Origin: Coprothermobacter sp.
GTDB taxonomy: Bacteria > Caldisericota > Caldisericia > Cryosericales > Cryosericaceae
Direction: 5' to 3'
Length of the DNA: 64,000 nucleotides
Assembly: GCA_013824685.1 (NCBI GenBank)
Contig: PNOG01000020.1
Span: 109,422 to 173,421 of the forward strand
A program made the position numbers and the translations under genes. The notes under the pieces are model-generated. The model was not told the DNA's origin, searched no databases, and was given only the letters and a program-made list of their open reading frames with translations. This document shows positions 7,576-16,846 of this stretch, in pieces (position 1 is the first letter of the stretch; each line of letters starts with the position of its first letter).

Positions 7576-10251
7576 CTACCTGCTGAAGTACTCGACTATC
7601 GCGTCCACAATACCTTGAGCCACCTTCTGCTGGAACGAGTCCTCCCGCAGAAGTCGTTCCTCTTCTCTGTTGCTGATGAACGCGCACTCCACCAGGGCAG
7701 AAGGCATGGTATCGATGTGGGACACGAGGTACAGCGACGTCTTCTGCGTCCCTCGATCCGTTCTTCCCAGGGCCGAAACGAGATGCTTCTGGACAAGCGC
7801 AGAAAAAACTTTCGACTGGTCAAACCAGTAGTGTACTTCGGTGCCTCCAATTGATGTCTCCCCATCCGTGGCGTTCTGGTGAATTGCAAGAAACAGATCC
7901 GCCCCTGAACTGTTGGCTATCTGCACCCGCCTGGCGAGGTCAGGGTTGTCCTTTGAGGTATCATCCGACCGCGTCATGACGACGCGGACGCCATCCGCCT
8001 CGAGCAACGTCTTCACCTTTAGCGCGATTGACAGGTTGACTGACGATTCCCTCGTCCCGGAAGGACCTACGGCCCCGAAGTCGAAGGAGCCCGTCGATGA
8101 CATGTAGCCGTGACCGGGGTCAAGGACGACTTTCTTCCCTTCAATCGTTCCTTCGACAGCGCCGGAAAGACTGATGACATAGATACCCGTTGCGGGGTTC
8201 TGCACCTCGGCTGTGGAAGCAGGAGCATGTATGCGCATCTCCACGATGGGAGGGATATCGTTCAGACGCTGCTTCGCCGACACGGTGGCCCAAGCCGACA
8301 GCGCCTGCTGGCCAGCGATAGACGCGGCCGAAACCCCCTCCAGCTGGAAGACGCAGTAGTTACCGTCCACCGTCTTCGTCACGTTCAGGTCACAGGCAGA
8401 CGTGATCGTGATGCTCCCCGACGCACTTGCGGAAGCACCTGTAAGGGCAATTGACGAGATGATCGGGTCAAGATAGACCCTCAGAGCGTCTCCGGCCGCC
8501 TGGAGTCCAAACACGTGTGCCACTGTCGCCACCGGAACGTAGAGCAGACCACTCAGGATCTTTGGCGCGACAAGCATCTCTTCGCTCCAGTGGTTGCTGT
8601 CCTGTGCAATCTTGAGAGTCCGCAGCCCGTCCTTCAGGACGTACTGTCGATTGCCGAGTGTCAGGCTCGTTTGCTGATTGGCCGCGTCCCAGGACAGCAG
8701 CATACCATAGGCATTGGCCACGTCTACGAGCGGTACGAAGGTGGCCCCCTCTGCGAAAAATGTCTCTTCGCTGCCGGACAGAAGCTCGCCACACAGAAAC
8801 ACAGCCTTCGACGGCGCGGTCGATCCAGGCGCGCTCACCACCAGCTGCACCGTCGACGTGCTGGTTGATTGCTTCAAGCCAGTATCGGATCCGACAAGAT
8901 AGATGACAATGCTGGATACGAAGCCGGCTGAGGTCGCCCCTACCTTCACCGCTGACACTTGTTTCGTCGGCACACCCACAATGCCGGCCTGTGCAGACTG
9001 CACCAGCCTTGGCAGTGAGACTTCGATGCGTTCAGGATTGTGTCCCGGGACAATCGACAGCCCACTCTTGTCCCCGTCGATGTGCATCGTGACGCCAGTC
9101 CAGCCGTTCGACGATACCAACTCGATACCGGTCAGACTGCAGACGGTACCGCCAGGACCAGTACCACCAACCACTGTCCCGTCAGTCATCGCTACCCAGT
9201 CCTCGGAGGAGGCATCAGACAGTTCAAGGGACACTTGCGCGCCATCTGTAGCGATGCCGACAATGACCTTGCCCGTGGCGGCAAGCGCCCCGTCGTTCCT
9301 TGCGACGAACGGCGACGCGACCAGATATGCTGACGGACCCACGGAAGTAAGGCTCTTCCCTATGGTTGCAGCAACAAGGCTGCTTGGCAACCTCTCCCAC
9401 GAGCTAAGCAACGGCGCGAAGACCCAACCCGTCTTCTCGGCAGCAGTCACACGGCACCAGGTCTCCTTCTGTTCGTTCATGGAGTAGCCGGTGATGAGAA
9501 GGCTCGTCCCAGAAGGCAGCACGCCAAGGCGGTCGTACATGACTGAAGGTCCACTGCGAAGGTTCGCCGCATCCACCGTCTTCGTCGGAAGTGGAAGCTT
9601 CGGCCTCCAGAGGGCCAGAAGGGATGATGCCGTGAACGTCGTTGGCGCGGAGGGAGGAGCCTGGACTATCTGGACTCTCACGACCCACGACGCGACATAG
9701 CCGCTGGTCTGTCTGATCTTGAGGGATGAACAGTCCACCTTGTACCAGATTTTGCCGCCGGCATCTTTGGATTCTGAGAGAATGCGCAAGGAGGTACGTG
9801 ACTTCATCGTCGTCAGGCGCACGAAGGCTGTCCCCGCGCCACTTCGCAGGGCCGTGCCATCTTCCACGACGACGGCGTAGCGAGTCGACGATGACACGGC
9901 AGATGCAGTCGGTTCCACCTTTGCGGGTACTGGCGTCAAGACGGCTGGACTGGCCGGCGACGTGATGGCTGGAGCATAGGTCACAAGCCAGCCCGCTACA
10001 AATCCGAACGACGTGCCCACTCGTATCTTGTACCATGTCCGTCCCGACCCGTCTTTGGAAGAGCCGACGGCCTCGTACTTCTCTCCCTTGTGTGCGACCC
10101 CAATCACACTGAACGTCGTACCCGCTCCCGACCGGATGTTGGCCTCGTCCGGGATTGTCACGGTCGCTGTCGTGTCACCCCGGACCGTCCCGACAATGGC
10201 ACCAAGGAAAAGAGCGAGGACGAGGAACATGGCAATCATCCTTCTGTTCAA
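7576..10251 (-). CDS. Secreted N-acetylmuramoyl-L-alanine amidase, multi-domain
   Basis: Cell-wall hydrolase cleaving the lactyl-amide bond of peptidoglycan. Of 891 residues, 1-25 are a signal peptide. Three SH3b-like repeats follow (~26-95, ~120-195, ~218-290), each with a 'LRSG/IRSG' turn. Then come an AMIN-like segment (~320-470), a segment resembling the copper-amine-oxidase N-terminal fold (~480-600) and a second AMIN-like segment (~605-700). The Amidase_3 domain is at ~705-891, with zinc-site motifs DPGHG, RESSVN, IHQNA and a final VECAF. The start is TTG, overlapping the smpB stop, with a GGGGGT Shine-Dalgarno. The domain borders are estimates by eye. Confidence 0.92.
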   Translation of the reverse strand: MNRRMIAMFLVLALFLGAIVGTVRGDTTATVTIPDEANIRSGAGTTFSVIGVAHKGEKYEAVGSSKDGSGRTWYKIRVGTSFGFVAGWLVTYAPAITSPASPAVLTPVPAKVEPTASAVSSSTRYAVVVEDGTALRSGAGTAFVRLTTMKSRTSLRILSESKDAGGKIWYKVDCSSLKIRQTSGYVASWVVRVQIVQAPPSAPTTFTASSLLALWRPKLPLPTKTVDAANLRSGPSVMYDRLGVLPSGTSLLITGYSMNEQKETWCRVTAAEKTGWVFAPLLSSWERLPSSLVAATIGKSLTSVGPSAYLVASPFVARNDGALAATGKVIVGIATDGAQVSLELSDASSEDWVAMTDGTVVGGTGPGGTVCSLTGIELVSSNGWTGVTMHIDGDKSGLSIVPGHNPERIEVSLPRLVQSAQAGIVGVPTKQVSAVKVGATSAGFVSSIVIYLVGSDTGLKQSTSTSTVQLVVSAPGSTAPSKAVFLCGELLSGSEETFFAEGATFVPLVDVANAYGMLLSWDAANQQTSLTLGNRQYVLKDGLRTLKIAQDSNHWSEEMLVAPKILSGLLYVPVATVAHVFGLQAAGDALRVYLDPIISSIALTGASASASGSITITSACDLNVTKTVDGNYCVFQLEGVSAASIAGQQALSAWATVSAKQRLNDIPPIVEMRIHAPASTAEVQNPATGIYVISLSGAVEGTIEGKKVVLDPGHGYMSSTGSFDFGAVGPSGTRESSVNLSIALKVKTLLEADGVRVVMTRSDDTSKDNPDLARRVQIANSSGADLFLAIHQNATDGETSIGGTEVHYWFDQSKVFSALVQKHLVSALGRTDRGTQKTSLYLVSHIDTMPSALVECAFISNREEERLLREDSFQQKVAQGIVDAIVEYFSR

Positions 10252-10700
10252 CGCACATACCCCCTTATCTCACGGTCCACTCGTCGTCGCTCAGAGGTCT
10301 CACGAGACCCCTTGGTTGCCAGAAACTTGCCGACAGCCAGGTCGACCTTGATGAACCCTCCCTCCGAAAAGGAAAGTGAGGCCGGCACGACCGTCAGACC
10401 CTGCTGACTGATGAGAGATGCAATCCTGATAAGCTCGCGTCGGTGGAGAAGGAGCCTTCTGCGACGTTTCAACTCCTCGTCGGTTGTGTGCGCAAAAGCG
10501 TAGGGCCCCATGGACATCTGCACGACGTAGAGCTCACGACCGTAGAACCGGCAATACGAGTCTCCAAAAGCGAATGTTCGCGAACGCACGGCCTTCACTT
10601 CCCAACCGCGCAGTTCTATGCCAGCCTCAAGGCGCTCAAGCGTCTTGAAGTTGTGCTGGATCCGCTTATTGGCGACGATCACTCCGGGTTTGATGTCCAT
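10248..10700 (-). CDS. smpB: SmpB, tmRNA-binding protein
   Basis: Partner of tmRNA in trans-translation, which rescues stalled ribosomes. The 150 residues carry the family signatures IVANKRIQHNF, GIELRGWEVKAVR and a basic C-terminal tail. The stop overlaps the amidase start (TTGA), and two bases separate it from the upstream pseudouridine synthase. The tmRNA gene (ssrA) is not in the window. Confidence 0.96.
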   Translation of the reverse strand: MDIKPGVIVANKRIQHNFKTLERLEAGIELRGWEVKAVRSRTFAFGDSYCRFYGRELYVVQMSMGPYAFAHTTDEELKRRRRLLLHRRELIRIASLISQQGLTVVPASLSFSEGGFIKVDLAVGKFLATKGSRETSERRRVDREIRGYVR

Positions 10701-10702
10701 GT

Positions 10703-11413
10703 CTACCGCGCAAGCACTCCAAGTACAGAGATGAAGTCCTGAGGAAGTGCCGCCATGACCCGCACCTCAACTCCCGAACGCGGCGCAACAAACGAGAGCG
10801 CAAATGCATGAAGCATCTGCCGCTCTATGACCACATTGCGCTGCGCCCTGTATCCGTAAGTATAGTCTCCGAGAACCGGATGTCCAATGTAGGAGCAGTG
10901 AACGCGTATCTGATGCGTCCTCCCCGTCTCGATGCGTATCCGAAGGAGAGACGCCTGGTTGCCGAAATGCTGGATGACCTCGAAGTCTGTCGTGGAAGGT
11001 CGACCCGAACTATCGGCCTGTCGAAGAAGCAGCCCTCGGGAATGAACTGCCCCAATGGGTACGTCGATGCGGCCACTCTTCTCCGCGAACGTCCCCCAAA
11101 CCAAGGCAAGATACTGTTTCTGCGCATCATGGTTGCCCAGCTGTCGCTTGAAGCAGCTCCACCCGGCTTGAGAACGGGCGAGAACCATCACGCCGCTGGT
11201 GTCCTTGTCGAGCCGATGTACGACTCCTGGCAACTCGACACCCTCTCCCTCATACAGCGTGACTCCACTTGCCAAGGCCACTTCGGTCAGCGTCCCGGCC
11301 ACCTTCCCCGGCGCAGTGAAGACAGGCAATCCGGCCGGCTTGTTCACCGCAATGATATCGTCATCGACATACAGAACCGGCACCACAACCGACCCCAGCC
11401 TCAACTCATGCAT
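10703..11413 (-). CDS. RluA-family 23S rRNA pseudouridine synthase
   Basis: The RluA/RluD-type catalytic domain has its active-site aspartate in HRLDKDTSG (Asp69) and conserved motifs NKPAGLPV and GRTHQIRVH. The 236 residues lack an N-terminal S4 domain, so substrate identity (RluA-, RluC- or RluD-type) cannot be fixed from sequence. I chose the ATG at 11413, which overlaps the lspA stop by eight bases. A longer reading frame exists but runs deep into lspA. Confidence 0.9.
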   Translation of the reverse strand: MHELRLGSVVVPVLYVDDDIIAVNKPAGLPVFTAPGKVAGTLTEVALASGVTLYEGEGVELPGVVHRLDKDTSGVMVLARSQAGWSCFKRQLGNHDAQKQYLALVWGTFAEKSGRIDVPIGAVHSRGLLLRQADSSGRPSTTDFEVIQHFGNQASLLRIRIETGRTHQIRVHCSYIGHPVLGDYTYGYRAQRNVVIERQMLHAFALSFVAPRSGVEVRVMAALPQDFISVLGVLAR

Positions 11414-11867
11414 GAAAACCCCACTGGTTGGGAAAGAGAAGTGCAAGACCACACAGTATTGCTCCCGTGGTCACGAGGCAGTCGGCCACGTTAAACACGG
11501 ACCAGCCACGTACCCACAGAAAGTCGGTTACCTGCCCGGTCATGACGCGATCGATGAAATTGCCTGCAAATCCGGCGAAAATGAGAAGGAGACCATGAGC
11601 CAGTCCTCGGTCTCCGCGATGCAATGCGGCGATGGCCGCAACGCAGACGCCAATGCCAAGCACTGCATTCAGGGGCACGACCCACGCCTGCCCTCCAAAG
11701 AGTCCGAACGCGACCCCCTTGTTCATCGTCAGGACGAACCCCACCGGACCTGCCGTAAAGCTATGCTGGAAAAGAAACCGCCGTGCCAGCCATTTGGTGC
11801 CCTGATCTGCCAGGATCATCAGGGCAACAAGAACCGACCAGCGGAAAGGAGCACTCAGCCTGTTCAT
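11406..11867 (-). CDS. lspA: Lipoprotein signal peptidase (SPase II)
   Basis: Integral membrane aspartyl protease that removes signal peptides from prolipoproteins. The 153 residues contain four hydrophobic segments, and the catalytic aspartates are Asp106 (GNFIDRV) and Asp129 (FNVADC). The start overlaps the DUF167 stop as ATGA and the stop overlaps the pseudouridine synthase start. The lspA-rluD order is common in Gram-positive bacteria. Confidence 0.96.
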   Translation of the reverse strand: MNRLSAPFRWSVLVALMILADQGTKWLARRFLFQHSFTAGPVGFVLTMNKGVAFGLFGGQAWVVPLNAVLGIGVCVAAIAALHRGDRGLAHGLLLIFAGFAGNFIDRVMTGQVTDFLWVRGWSVFNVADCLVTTGAILCGLALLFPNQWGFHA

Positions 11868-12112
11868 CGTGTTCCTTCAACCATCGCAGTGCCTTCCAGA
11901 CCGATTTCCACGGTCTTGCTCCTCGAAGCGTGTCCATTGAGGATACGGACCGCAGAGCGAGCTACGCCAAAGTGATGACTGAGAATCTGCAGGAGCTCCT
12001 CATTTGCCTTGCCCTCTGCAGGCCTGGCGTGCACATGGACGCGCCAGGGGTCCCCTGGTTCCACGTCCGATCTGCTGCTGCCTGGAACTACGCGAACGTT
12101 GATCCGTATCAT
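11864..12112 (-). CDS. DUF167 (YggU-family) protein
   Basis: An 82-residue protein of unknown function. The family signature is visible: a basic VRVVPGSSRS N terminus, then HARPAEGKANEELLQILS and 'ILNGHASRSKTVEI'. It starts with an ATG preceded by GAGGAG. It is the first gene of the DUF167-lspA-rluA-smpB-amidase-murI-rdgB chain. I see no promoter directly upstream, only a long hairpin after the opp operon, so transcription may come by read-through. Confidence 0.9.
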   Translation of the reverse strand: MIRINVRVVPGSSRSDVEPGDPWRVHVHARPAEGKANEELLQILSHHFGVARSAVRILNGHASRSKTVEIGLEGTAMVEGTR

Positions 12113-12130
12113 TTCTCCTCTTCAACGCAA

Positions 12131-12170
12131 CTGGGCCGTCCATCCCAACAACCGGGGACAGGCGGCCCAG
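12131..12170 (-). terminator. Long hairpin after the opp operon (weak or attenuating terminator)
   Basis: A 40-base near-perfect hairpin. The outer eight pairs are CTGGGCCG/CGGCCCAG, then a C-A mismatch, then seven more pairs, with an 8-base loop. No T tract follows on the minus strand (TTGCGTTG). It lies between the oppF stop and the DUF167 start, so it could end or dampen opp transcription or protect the transcript end. Confidence 0.6.
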
Positions 12171-12192
12171 CACGTCTGCGCGTCTGTCGCCC

Positions 12193-13167
12193 TTACTTCT
12201 GAGTCAGTAGGTGACAAGCCACTGTATGCCCCGGAACAGCCTCAATGACCAGAGGCTCCTGCTCTTTGCAGATGGGCATCGCATAGGGACACCGCGTGCG
12301 GAAGTGGCAGCCGGACGGAGGGTTCACCGGTGACGGGACGTCACCTTGGAGAATGATGCGTTCGCGCTTCACTTCGGGGTCAGGCACCGGCACTGCCGAG
12401 AGAAGCGCCTGCGTATATGGGTGAAGCGGGTGGTCGAACAGTTCGTCGTTGTCGGCGGTCTCTACGATCTTGCCAAGATACATGACTGCCACACGGTCAG
12501 ACATGTGGCGCACAACAGCAAGGTCGTGAGCAATGAAGAGGTACGTGAGGCTCAGCCTCTGCTGCAGCTCCTGGAGCAAGTTGATGATCTGCGACTGAAT
12601 TGACACATCCAAGGCCGAGATCGGCTCATCCAGAACCAGCAGTTCTGGATTGATGATAAGCGCGCGGGCAACCCCAATACGCTGACGCTGACCACCGGAG
12701 AACTCATGAGGATAGCGCTTCTCGTATTCGGGGCGCAAGCCCACAGTCTCCATCATAGTGGCGACAGCTTGTTTTCGCTCCTTGCGGGTGCCGATGCCAT
12801 GCACATCCAGAGGTTCCTGAATGATGTCGCCCACAGGCATGCGTGGGTTGAGTGAACCATACGGGTCCTGGAACATGATCTGCATGTTCCGACGAAGGGG
12901 CCGCATCTGGTTCGGAGTAAGGTGGGTGATGTCCTTCCCTTTGTAGATGATCTTCCCGCCGGTGGGCTGCAACAGCTTCAACATGGTGCGTCCGGCGGTC
13001 GTCTTGCCCGATCCGGATTCTCCGACCAAGCTCAGGGTCTCGCCCTGATCGATGAAGAAACTCACCTCGTCCACTGCCTTGACTGAAGCGACGGTCTTAG
13101 CGAAGACTCCTCCCTTGATGGGGAACCACTTCTTGAGTTGCTGGACTTCTACGAGTCTGGTTGCCAT
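12193..13167 (-). CDS. oppF: Peptide ABC transporter ATP-binding protein (OppF/DppF type)
   Basis: One of two nucleotide-binding subunits of an oligopeptide/dipeptide importer. Walker A is [11 protein letters not shown], the signature [15 protein letters not shown] and Walker [13 protein letters not shown]. The C-terminal oligopeptide-type extension has the cysteines of [14 protein letters not shown]. Two in-frame ATGs lie six bases apart. I prefer 13167, eight bases after GGAG, giving 324 residues. The frame is open much further upstream but that part lies inside oppD. Confidence 0.93.
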   Translation of the reverse strand: MATRLVEVQQLKKWFPIKGGVFAKTVASVKAVDEVSFFIDQGETLSLVGESGSGKTTAGRTMLKLLQPTGGKIIYKGKDITHLTPNQMRPLRRNMQIMFQDPYGSLNPRMPVGDIIQEPLDVHGIGTRKERKQAVATMMETVGLRPEYEKRYPHEFSGGQRQRIGVARALIINPELLVLDEPISALDVSIQSQIINLLQELQQRLSLTYLFIAHDLAVVRHMSDRVAVMYLGKIVETADNDELFDHPLHPYTQALLSAVPVPDPEVKRERIILQGDVPSPVNPPSGCHFRTRCPYAMPICKEQEPLVIEAVPGHTVACHLLTQK

Positions 13168-13186
13168 GGTCATTTCTCCTCTCTGC

Positions 13187-14173
13187 CTACGACTCGATGG
13201 GATGGAAGCAGCGCACGAGATGACCGGGAGTAAGCTCAAGAATCTCCGGCTCTTCCTCTCTGCACTTCTCCGTGGCGAATGGGCAGCGCGGGTTGAAACG
13301 GCAACCCTTGGGCATATGGTATGGGGAGGGCACCATGCCCTCGATGGCGGGCAACGGTTCGTTGGTCTTCTTCTCCGTGAATTTCGGTATGGACTGCAGC
13401 AGGCCGTACGTGTACGGATGACGCGGAGACTTGAAGATCTCTCTAGCAGACGCGCTCTCGACAATCTTGCCGGCATAGGCAATGGAGATGGTCTCTGCCA
13501 TTTCCGCGACGACTGCAAGGTTGTGGGTGATGATAAGAATGGCCATACCCAGCTTCTTCTGAAGTCCGCGCATCAGGTCCAGAATCTGTGCCTGGATCGT
13601 GACATCAAGTGCCGTCGTGGCTTCGTCAGAGATCAGCAGGTCAGGGTTCGAGGACAGTGCCATGGCGATCATGACCCTCTGACGCATGCCGCCGCTCATC
13701 TCATGAGGGTACTGGCTGAAGCGCCGTTCGGGCTCGGGAATGCCGACCAGATGAAGCATCTCGATGGTACGCTTCTTCGCCTCGGCGTCATCGATCTTCT
13801 GATGCAGGGTAATAGCTTCACTGATCTGATTACCAATCGTGTAGACGGGATTGAGCGACGTCATGGGTTCCTGGAAGATCATGGAGATCTTGTCACCGCG
13901 TATCATGCGCATCTCTTCTTCATTCTTCTTGAGAAGATCTTCCCCATGGAAGAAGATCTCGCCTCCGATAATCTTGCCGGGAGGATTAGGAATGAGGCGC
14001 AAGATCGACAGAGCTGTAACGGATTTTCCGCAACCAGACTCGCCCACCAGGCCTACAACCTCTCCCCGGTGGATGGTCAGGTCAATACCATCCACGGCCG
14101 GAACAACACCATCCTCCGTGTAGAAGAACGTGCGTAGATTCTTGATGTCGACAAGTATTTCTCGGTTGTCCAC
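13187..14173 (-). CDS. oppD: Peptide ABC transporter ATP-binding protein (OppD/DppD type)
   Basis: Second ATPase subunit of the importer, 328 residues. Walker A GESGCGKS is at residues 44-51, the signature is [15 protein letters not shown], and Walker [13 protein letters not shown] has the E-A variant common in OppD. The C-terminal Cys motif [14 protein letters not shown] is present. The start is GTG after a GGGGGG run. It lies nine bases downstream of oppC. Confidence 0.93.
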   Translation of the reverse strand: MDNREILVDIKNLRTFFYTEDGVVPAVDGIDLTIHRGEVVGLVGESGCGKSVTALSILRLIPNPPGKIIGGEIFFHGEDLLKKNEEEMRMIRGDKISMIFQEPMTSLNPVYTIGNQISEAITLHQKIDDAEAKKRTIEMLHLVGIPEPERRFSQYPHEMSGGMRQRVMIAMALSSNPDLLISDEATTALDVTIQAQILDLMRGLQKKLGMAILIITHNLAVVAEMAETISIAYAGKIVESASAREIFKSPRHPYTYGLLQSIPKFTEKKTNEPLPAIEGMVPSPYHMPKGCRFNPRCPFATEKCREEEPEILELTPGHLVRCFHPIES

Positions 14174-14182
14174 GGAACCCCC

Positions 14183-15085
14183 CTACAGTTTCAGTTTCGG
14201 ATCGATGGCATCGCGAAGTCCATCTCCGAAGAAGTTGAATCCAAGAACAGTCATGAAGATAGCCAGACCGGGGTAGATGATCAGTCGGGGCGAATTCCAG
14301 ATGAATTGCTGAGCGTTCTGCAGCATGTTTCCCCAACTCGCAAAGGGCGCCTGAACACCAAATCCCAGGAAGCTGATGGAGGCTTCATAGATGATGGCCC
14401 CGCCGATTCCGATTGTCGTGGATACGATGAGGACTGCCAGTGTATTGGGAAACAGGTGCCGCCACATGATCCTGTTGGCGCTGGCGCCAATCGCATGGGC
14501 CGCCTCAATGTACTCCTGCTCCTTGAGCGAGAGAACGAGACCGCGCACGAGCCGTGCATCTACCATCCAGCCAAAGACGACGATGACCAGGATGATTTGC
14601 CCGATGCCCTTCCCCATGACACTCGCCAGTGCAATGAGCAGCGGGAACGTCGGGATCGACAGCATCGCGTCGGTGAACCTCATAAGGACGTCGTCCGCCC
14701 ATCCACCATAGTAGCCCGCAACAAGCCCAACAAGGGCTCCGACGAGTGCCGCGGTGAGCGCAGAAACGAAGCCGATGAACAGCGAGATGCGCCCTCCGAA
14801 AAACATGCGAGCCAGCACATCGCGGCCATAGTCATCAGTGCCCAGCGGATGGGCACGCGATGGCACGTTGAACATGCCTTCGAGACCCTCGATCTGCTCG
14901 TTGGGATCAGCACGCCACACCAGCGGCCCCACGAACACGAACAACAGCATCACGATCAGCATGAATGCGCCGACCATGGCCAGCTTGTGGCGTGTCAGGC
15001 GGTGGAGTACCATGCCAACGTACGTGTAGTCGTCAGACGACTTGCTCTGTCCTTTCTTCTTTGCTTCTATAGCCTTCTCAGTCAT
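14183..15085 (-). CDS. oppC: Peptide ABC transporter permease (OppC/DppC type)
   Basis: Inner-membrane permease of 300 residues. It has an N-terminal cytoplasmic tail, a first membrane helix around residues 36-57, and the binding-protein-dependent transport domain with four to five helices. The EAA loop reads EYIEAAHAIGASANRIMWRH, the contact site for OppD/OppF. The HPLGTDDYGRDVLARM motif typical of OppC/DppC is present. The SD GGGAGGG lies upstream of the ATG. Confidence 0.93.
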   Translation of the reverse strand: MTEKAIEAKKKGQSKSSDDYTYVGMVLHRLTRHKLAMVGAFMLIVMLLFVFVGPLVWRADPNEQIEGLEGMFNVPSRAHPLGTDDYGRDVLARMFFGGRISLFIGFVSALTAALVGALVGLVAGYYGGWADDVLMRFTDAMLSIPTFPLLIALASVMGKGIGQIILVIVVFGWMVDARLVRGLVLSLKEQEYIEAAHAIGASANRIMWRHLFPNTLAVLIVSTTIGIGGAIIYEASISFLGFGVQAPFASWGNMLQNAQQFIWNSPRLIIYPGLAIFMTVLGFNFFGDGLRDAIDPKLKL

Positions 15086-15101
15086 AGTCGCACCCTCCCA
15101 G

Positions 15102-16088
15102 CTAGCTGTACTTGATGCGTGGATCTACCCACGCATACACGATATCTGCCACCAGGTTGAAGACGATGACAAGGATGCTGATGAGCATAAGGCCAATCAT
15201 GGCCGTAGGATAGTCGCTCTTGATTTCTGCTGCAATGATGAGCCTTCCCATCCCTGGGATATTGAAGATGGTCTCGGTGATGGCGGCTCCACCGACAATG
15301 CCCGGAAGTGACAGGGCAACCAGTGTCACAATGGGGATCATGGCGTTGCGCAGCGCATGCTTGTTGATCACTGAATGCTCAGGCGCACCCTTGGCACGGG
15401 CGGTCCTGATGTAGTCCTGACGGATGACCTCGAGCATGGAGGACCGCATATAGCGCGCCCAGCCACCCACCGAAGAGAACGCCAGAACAAAGACGGGCAT
15501 CAAGAGATACTGCGCCCGGTCCCCAAGCTTTGCCCAGAATGGAGCCTCTTCCAGTCCCGGCGTGATGATCCCGCCCGCAGGCAGCAGGGGCATCCCGTTC
15601 GGTCGTTTCAGGACGACGCTGAACAGCATCATCATCAGCAGTCCAAACCAGAACGTCGGCATGGACATGCCCAGGAAGCTGATGACTGTGACGATGTAGT
15701 CCGTCATGGAGTACTGCTTGACAGCAGACATGATGCCGATTGGAAGAGCAATGGCAAGAGACACCAGGAATGTGATCCCCATGACCCGCACGGTCACGGG
15801 TAACGCTCTGGCGATGATGTCACGTGCCAGGGAGCCAGGGTACAGGAGAGAGGGGCCCCAGTCCCCGCGGACGACGCCGCTGAACCACTTGAAGAACCTC
15901 AGGTACCACGGAAGGTCGAACCCCCAGGCTTTGATGAGACGCTGGATGTCGGACTTCTTGATTCGCGGGTTCTCGATCAGAGCCGCGAATGGGTTTGGCA
16001 CGAGGGAAAAGATGCCAAACGACACGATCATCACGATCAGGATGAGCGGGATCATGCCAAGAACACGCCGGATTATGTAATCTCTCAT
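15102..16088 (-). CDS. oppB: Peptide ABC transporter permease (OppB/DppB type)
   Basis: First permease gene of the operon, 328 residues. The N terminus RDYIIRRVLGMIPLILIV and the EAA motif YIRTARAKGAPEHSVINKHA are typical. The ATG at 16088 follows an AGGAG. No full-length substrate-binding protein gene lies upstream, where oppA normally sits, only a short signal-peptide-like ORF. The transporter must either use a binding protein encoded elsewhere or be impaired. Confidence 0.93.
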   Translation of the reverse strand: MRDYIIRRVLGMIPLILIVMIVSFGIFSLVPNPFAALIENPRIKKSDIQRLIKAWGFDLPWYLRFFKWFSGVVRGDWGPSLLYPGSLARDIIARALPVTVRVMGITFLVSLAIALPIGIMSAVKQYSMTDYIVTVISFLGMSMPTFWFGLLMMMLFSVVLKRPNGMPLLPAGGIITPGLEEAPFWAKLGDRAQYLLMPVFVLAFSSVGGWARYMRSSMLEVIRQDYIRTARAKGAPEHSVINKHALRNAMIPIVTLVALSLPGIVGGAAITETIFNIPGMGRLIIAAEIKSDYPTAMIGLMLISILVIVFNLVADIVYAWVDPRIKYS

Positions 16089-16113
16089 GTTGGCGAAGAC
16101 TCCTTTCGGCAGT

Positions 16114-16143
16114 CTCCCACGCTTCTCTGTGAAGGTGTGGGAG
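16114..16143 (-). other. Hairpin between the oppA-like remnant and oppB
   Basis: Inverted repeat CTCCCAC/GTGGGAG with a 16-base spacer, 26 bases upstream of the oppB start and 24 bases after the stop of the short upstream ORF. No T tract follows on the minus strand. Such hairpins are often found between binding-protein and permease genes, where they stabilise or attenuate mRNA. Confidence 0.55.
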
Positions 16144-16167
16144 CCGATGAATCGAATCTACAGGTCC

Positions 16168-16239
16168 TCAGACTCCGTAGTCGCGGTGTCGAGCAGCTAT
16201 GTGGGCAACTGCAAGAAACAAGGGCATAACTCTCTTCAT
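16168..16239 (-). pseudogene. 23-codon signal-peptide-like ORF, possible remnant of oppA
   Basis: An ATG at 16239, with a near-ideal GGAAGGAG Shine-Dalgarno six bases upstream, opens a 23-residue peptide. It begins MKRVMPLFLAVA (basic start, hydrophobic core, like a secretion signal) and stops soon after at RDYGV. It lies just upstream of oppB, where the substrate-binding protein gene usually is, and downstream of a near-consensus promoter. I read it as an oppA gene reduced by an internal deletion. It could instead be a genuine leader peptide or an assembly error. Confidence 0.45.
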
Positions 16240-16327
16240 CGCATACTCCTTCCTGGAATAAATGCAGAACATGCAAAACTCCATTCGCGTACTTTTCGGT
16301 AAGACGCACCTCCTCCGATATGACCGT

Positions 16328-16846
16328 CTATCTGCAGGCTGCAGCTCTGTATCCAGAGCCAGCATCAGACAAACCCAGGCAGGACAGCCGCCCAACTTCG
16401 CTGTCCGCCGAGCCGACCAGGTACTTACCCATCGCGACGTTATACCACGGTCGGCTGAGAGTGTCAATTGAACGACCTTCGTGATCTGCGGGCATGGGCT
16501 CCAGGAACAACGCAGCGCAGAATGCCGCCGCAGCCAATCCAGCTTCAAGAATTGGGCTCATGAACCGCGACCAAGCCGCTACGGCTTTTCTGGGACCAGG
16601 ATCGTGGTCAGGCGTCAGACGCTGGACTTCCCTGGCTGTCACAAGACACATGCGTTGCTCGAATTCCTTCCCTTCGGCGACCTCCAACGGCATGACGAAC
16701 GTGGCCAAATCGATGACCGCCATTGTGTCATGGGAAAGCCATCTCGCATGCACGCCCTCGAACAGGTCGCGGTCGCCCCGAATGATGTTCTCGACGACCT
16801 TGTCCAGCTGATCAGCCTGTTTCAGTTCTGTCTCATCATATGTCAT
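16328..16846 (-). CDS. Putative single-pass membrane anti-sigma factor
   Basis: A 172-residue protein starting eleven bases inside the end of the ECF sigma gene (ATG at 16846), as cognate anti-sigma factors often do. Residues ~1-85 are hydrophilic and charged (DQLDKVVENIIRGDRDLFEG). One hydrophobic helix follows around ILEAGLAAAAFCAALFL, then a ~60-residue outer segment. I recognise no named anti-sigma domain, so the role rests on neighbourhood and topology. The last ~40 codons coincide with a strong promoter for the opp operon, so the true C terminus could be shorter. Confidence 0.6.
   Translation of the reverse strand: MTYDETELKQADQLDKVVENIIRGDRDLFEGVHARWLSHDTMAVIDLATFVMPLEVAEGKEFEQRMCLVTAREVQRLTPDHDPGPRKAVAAWSRFMSPILEAGLAAAAFCAALFLEPMPADHEGRSIDTLSRPWYNVAMGKYLVGSADSEVGRLSCLGLSDAGSGYRAAACR
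16439..16467 (-). promoter_or_regulatory. Promoter for the opp operon
   Basis: On the minus strand, TTGACA (16462-16467), a 17-base spacer and TATAAC (16439-16444), one mismatch from consensus overall. It lies inside the 3' part of the putative anti-sigma gene. Transcription from about 16432 would give a ~190-base leader before the oppA-like remnant and oppB. Confidence 0.75.
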
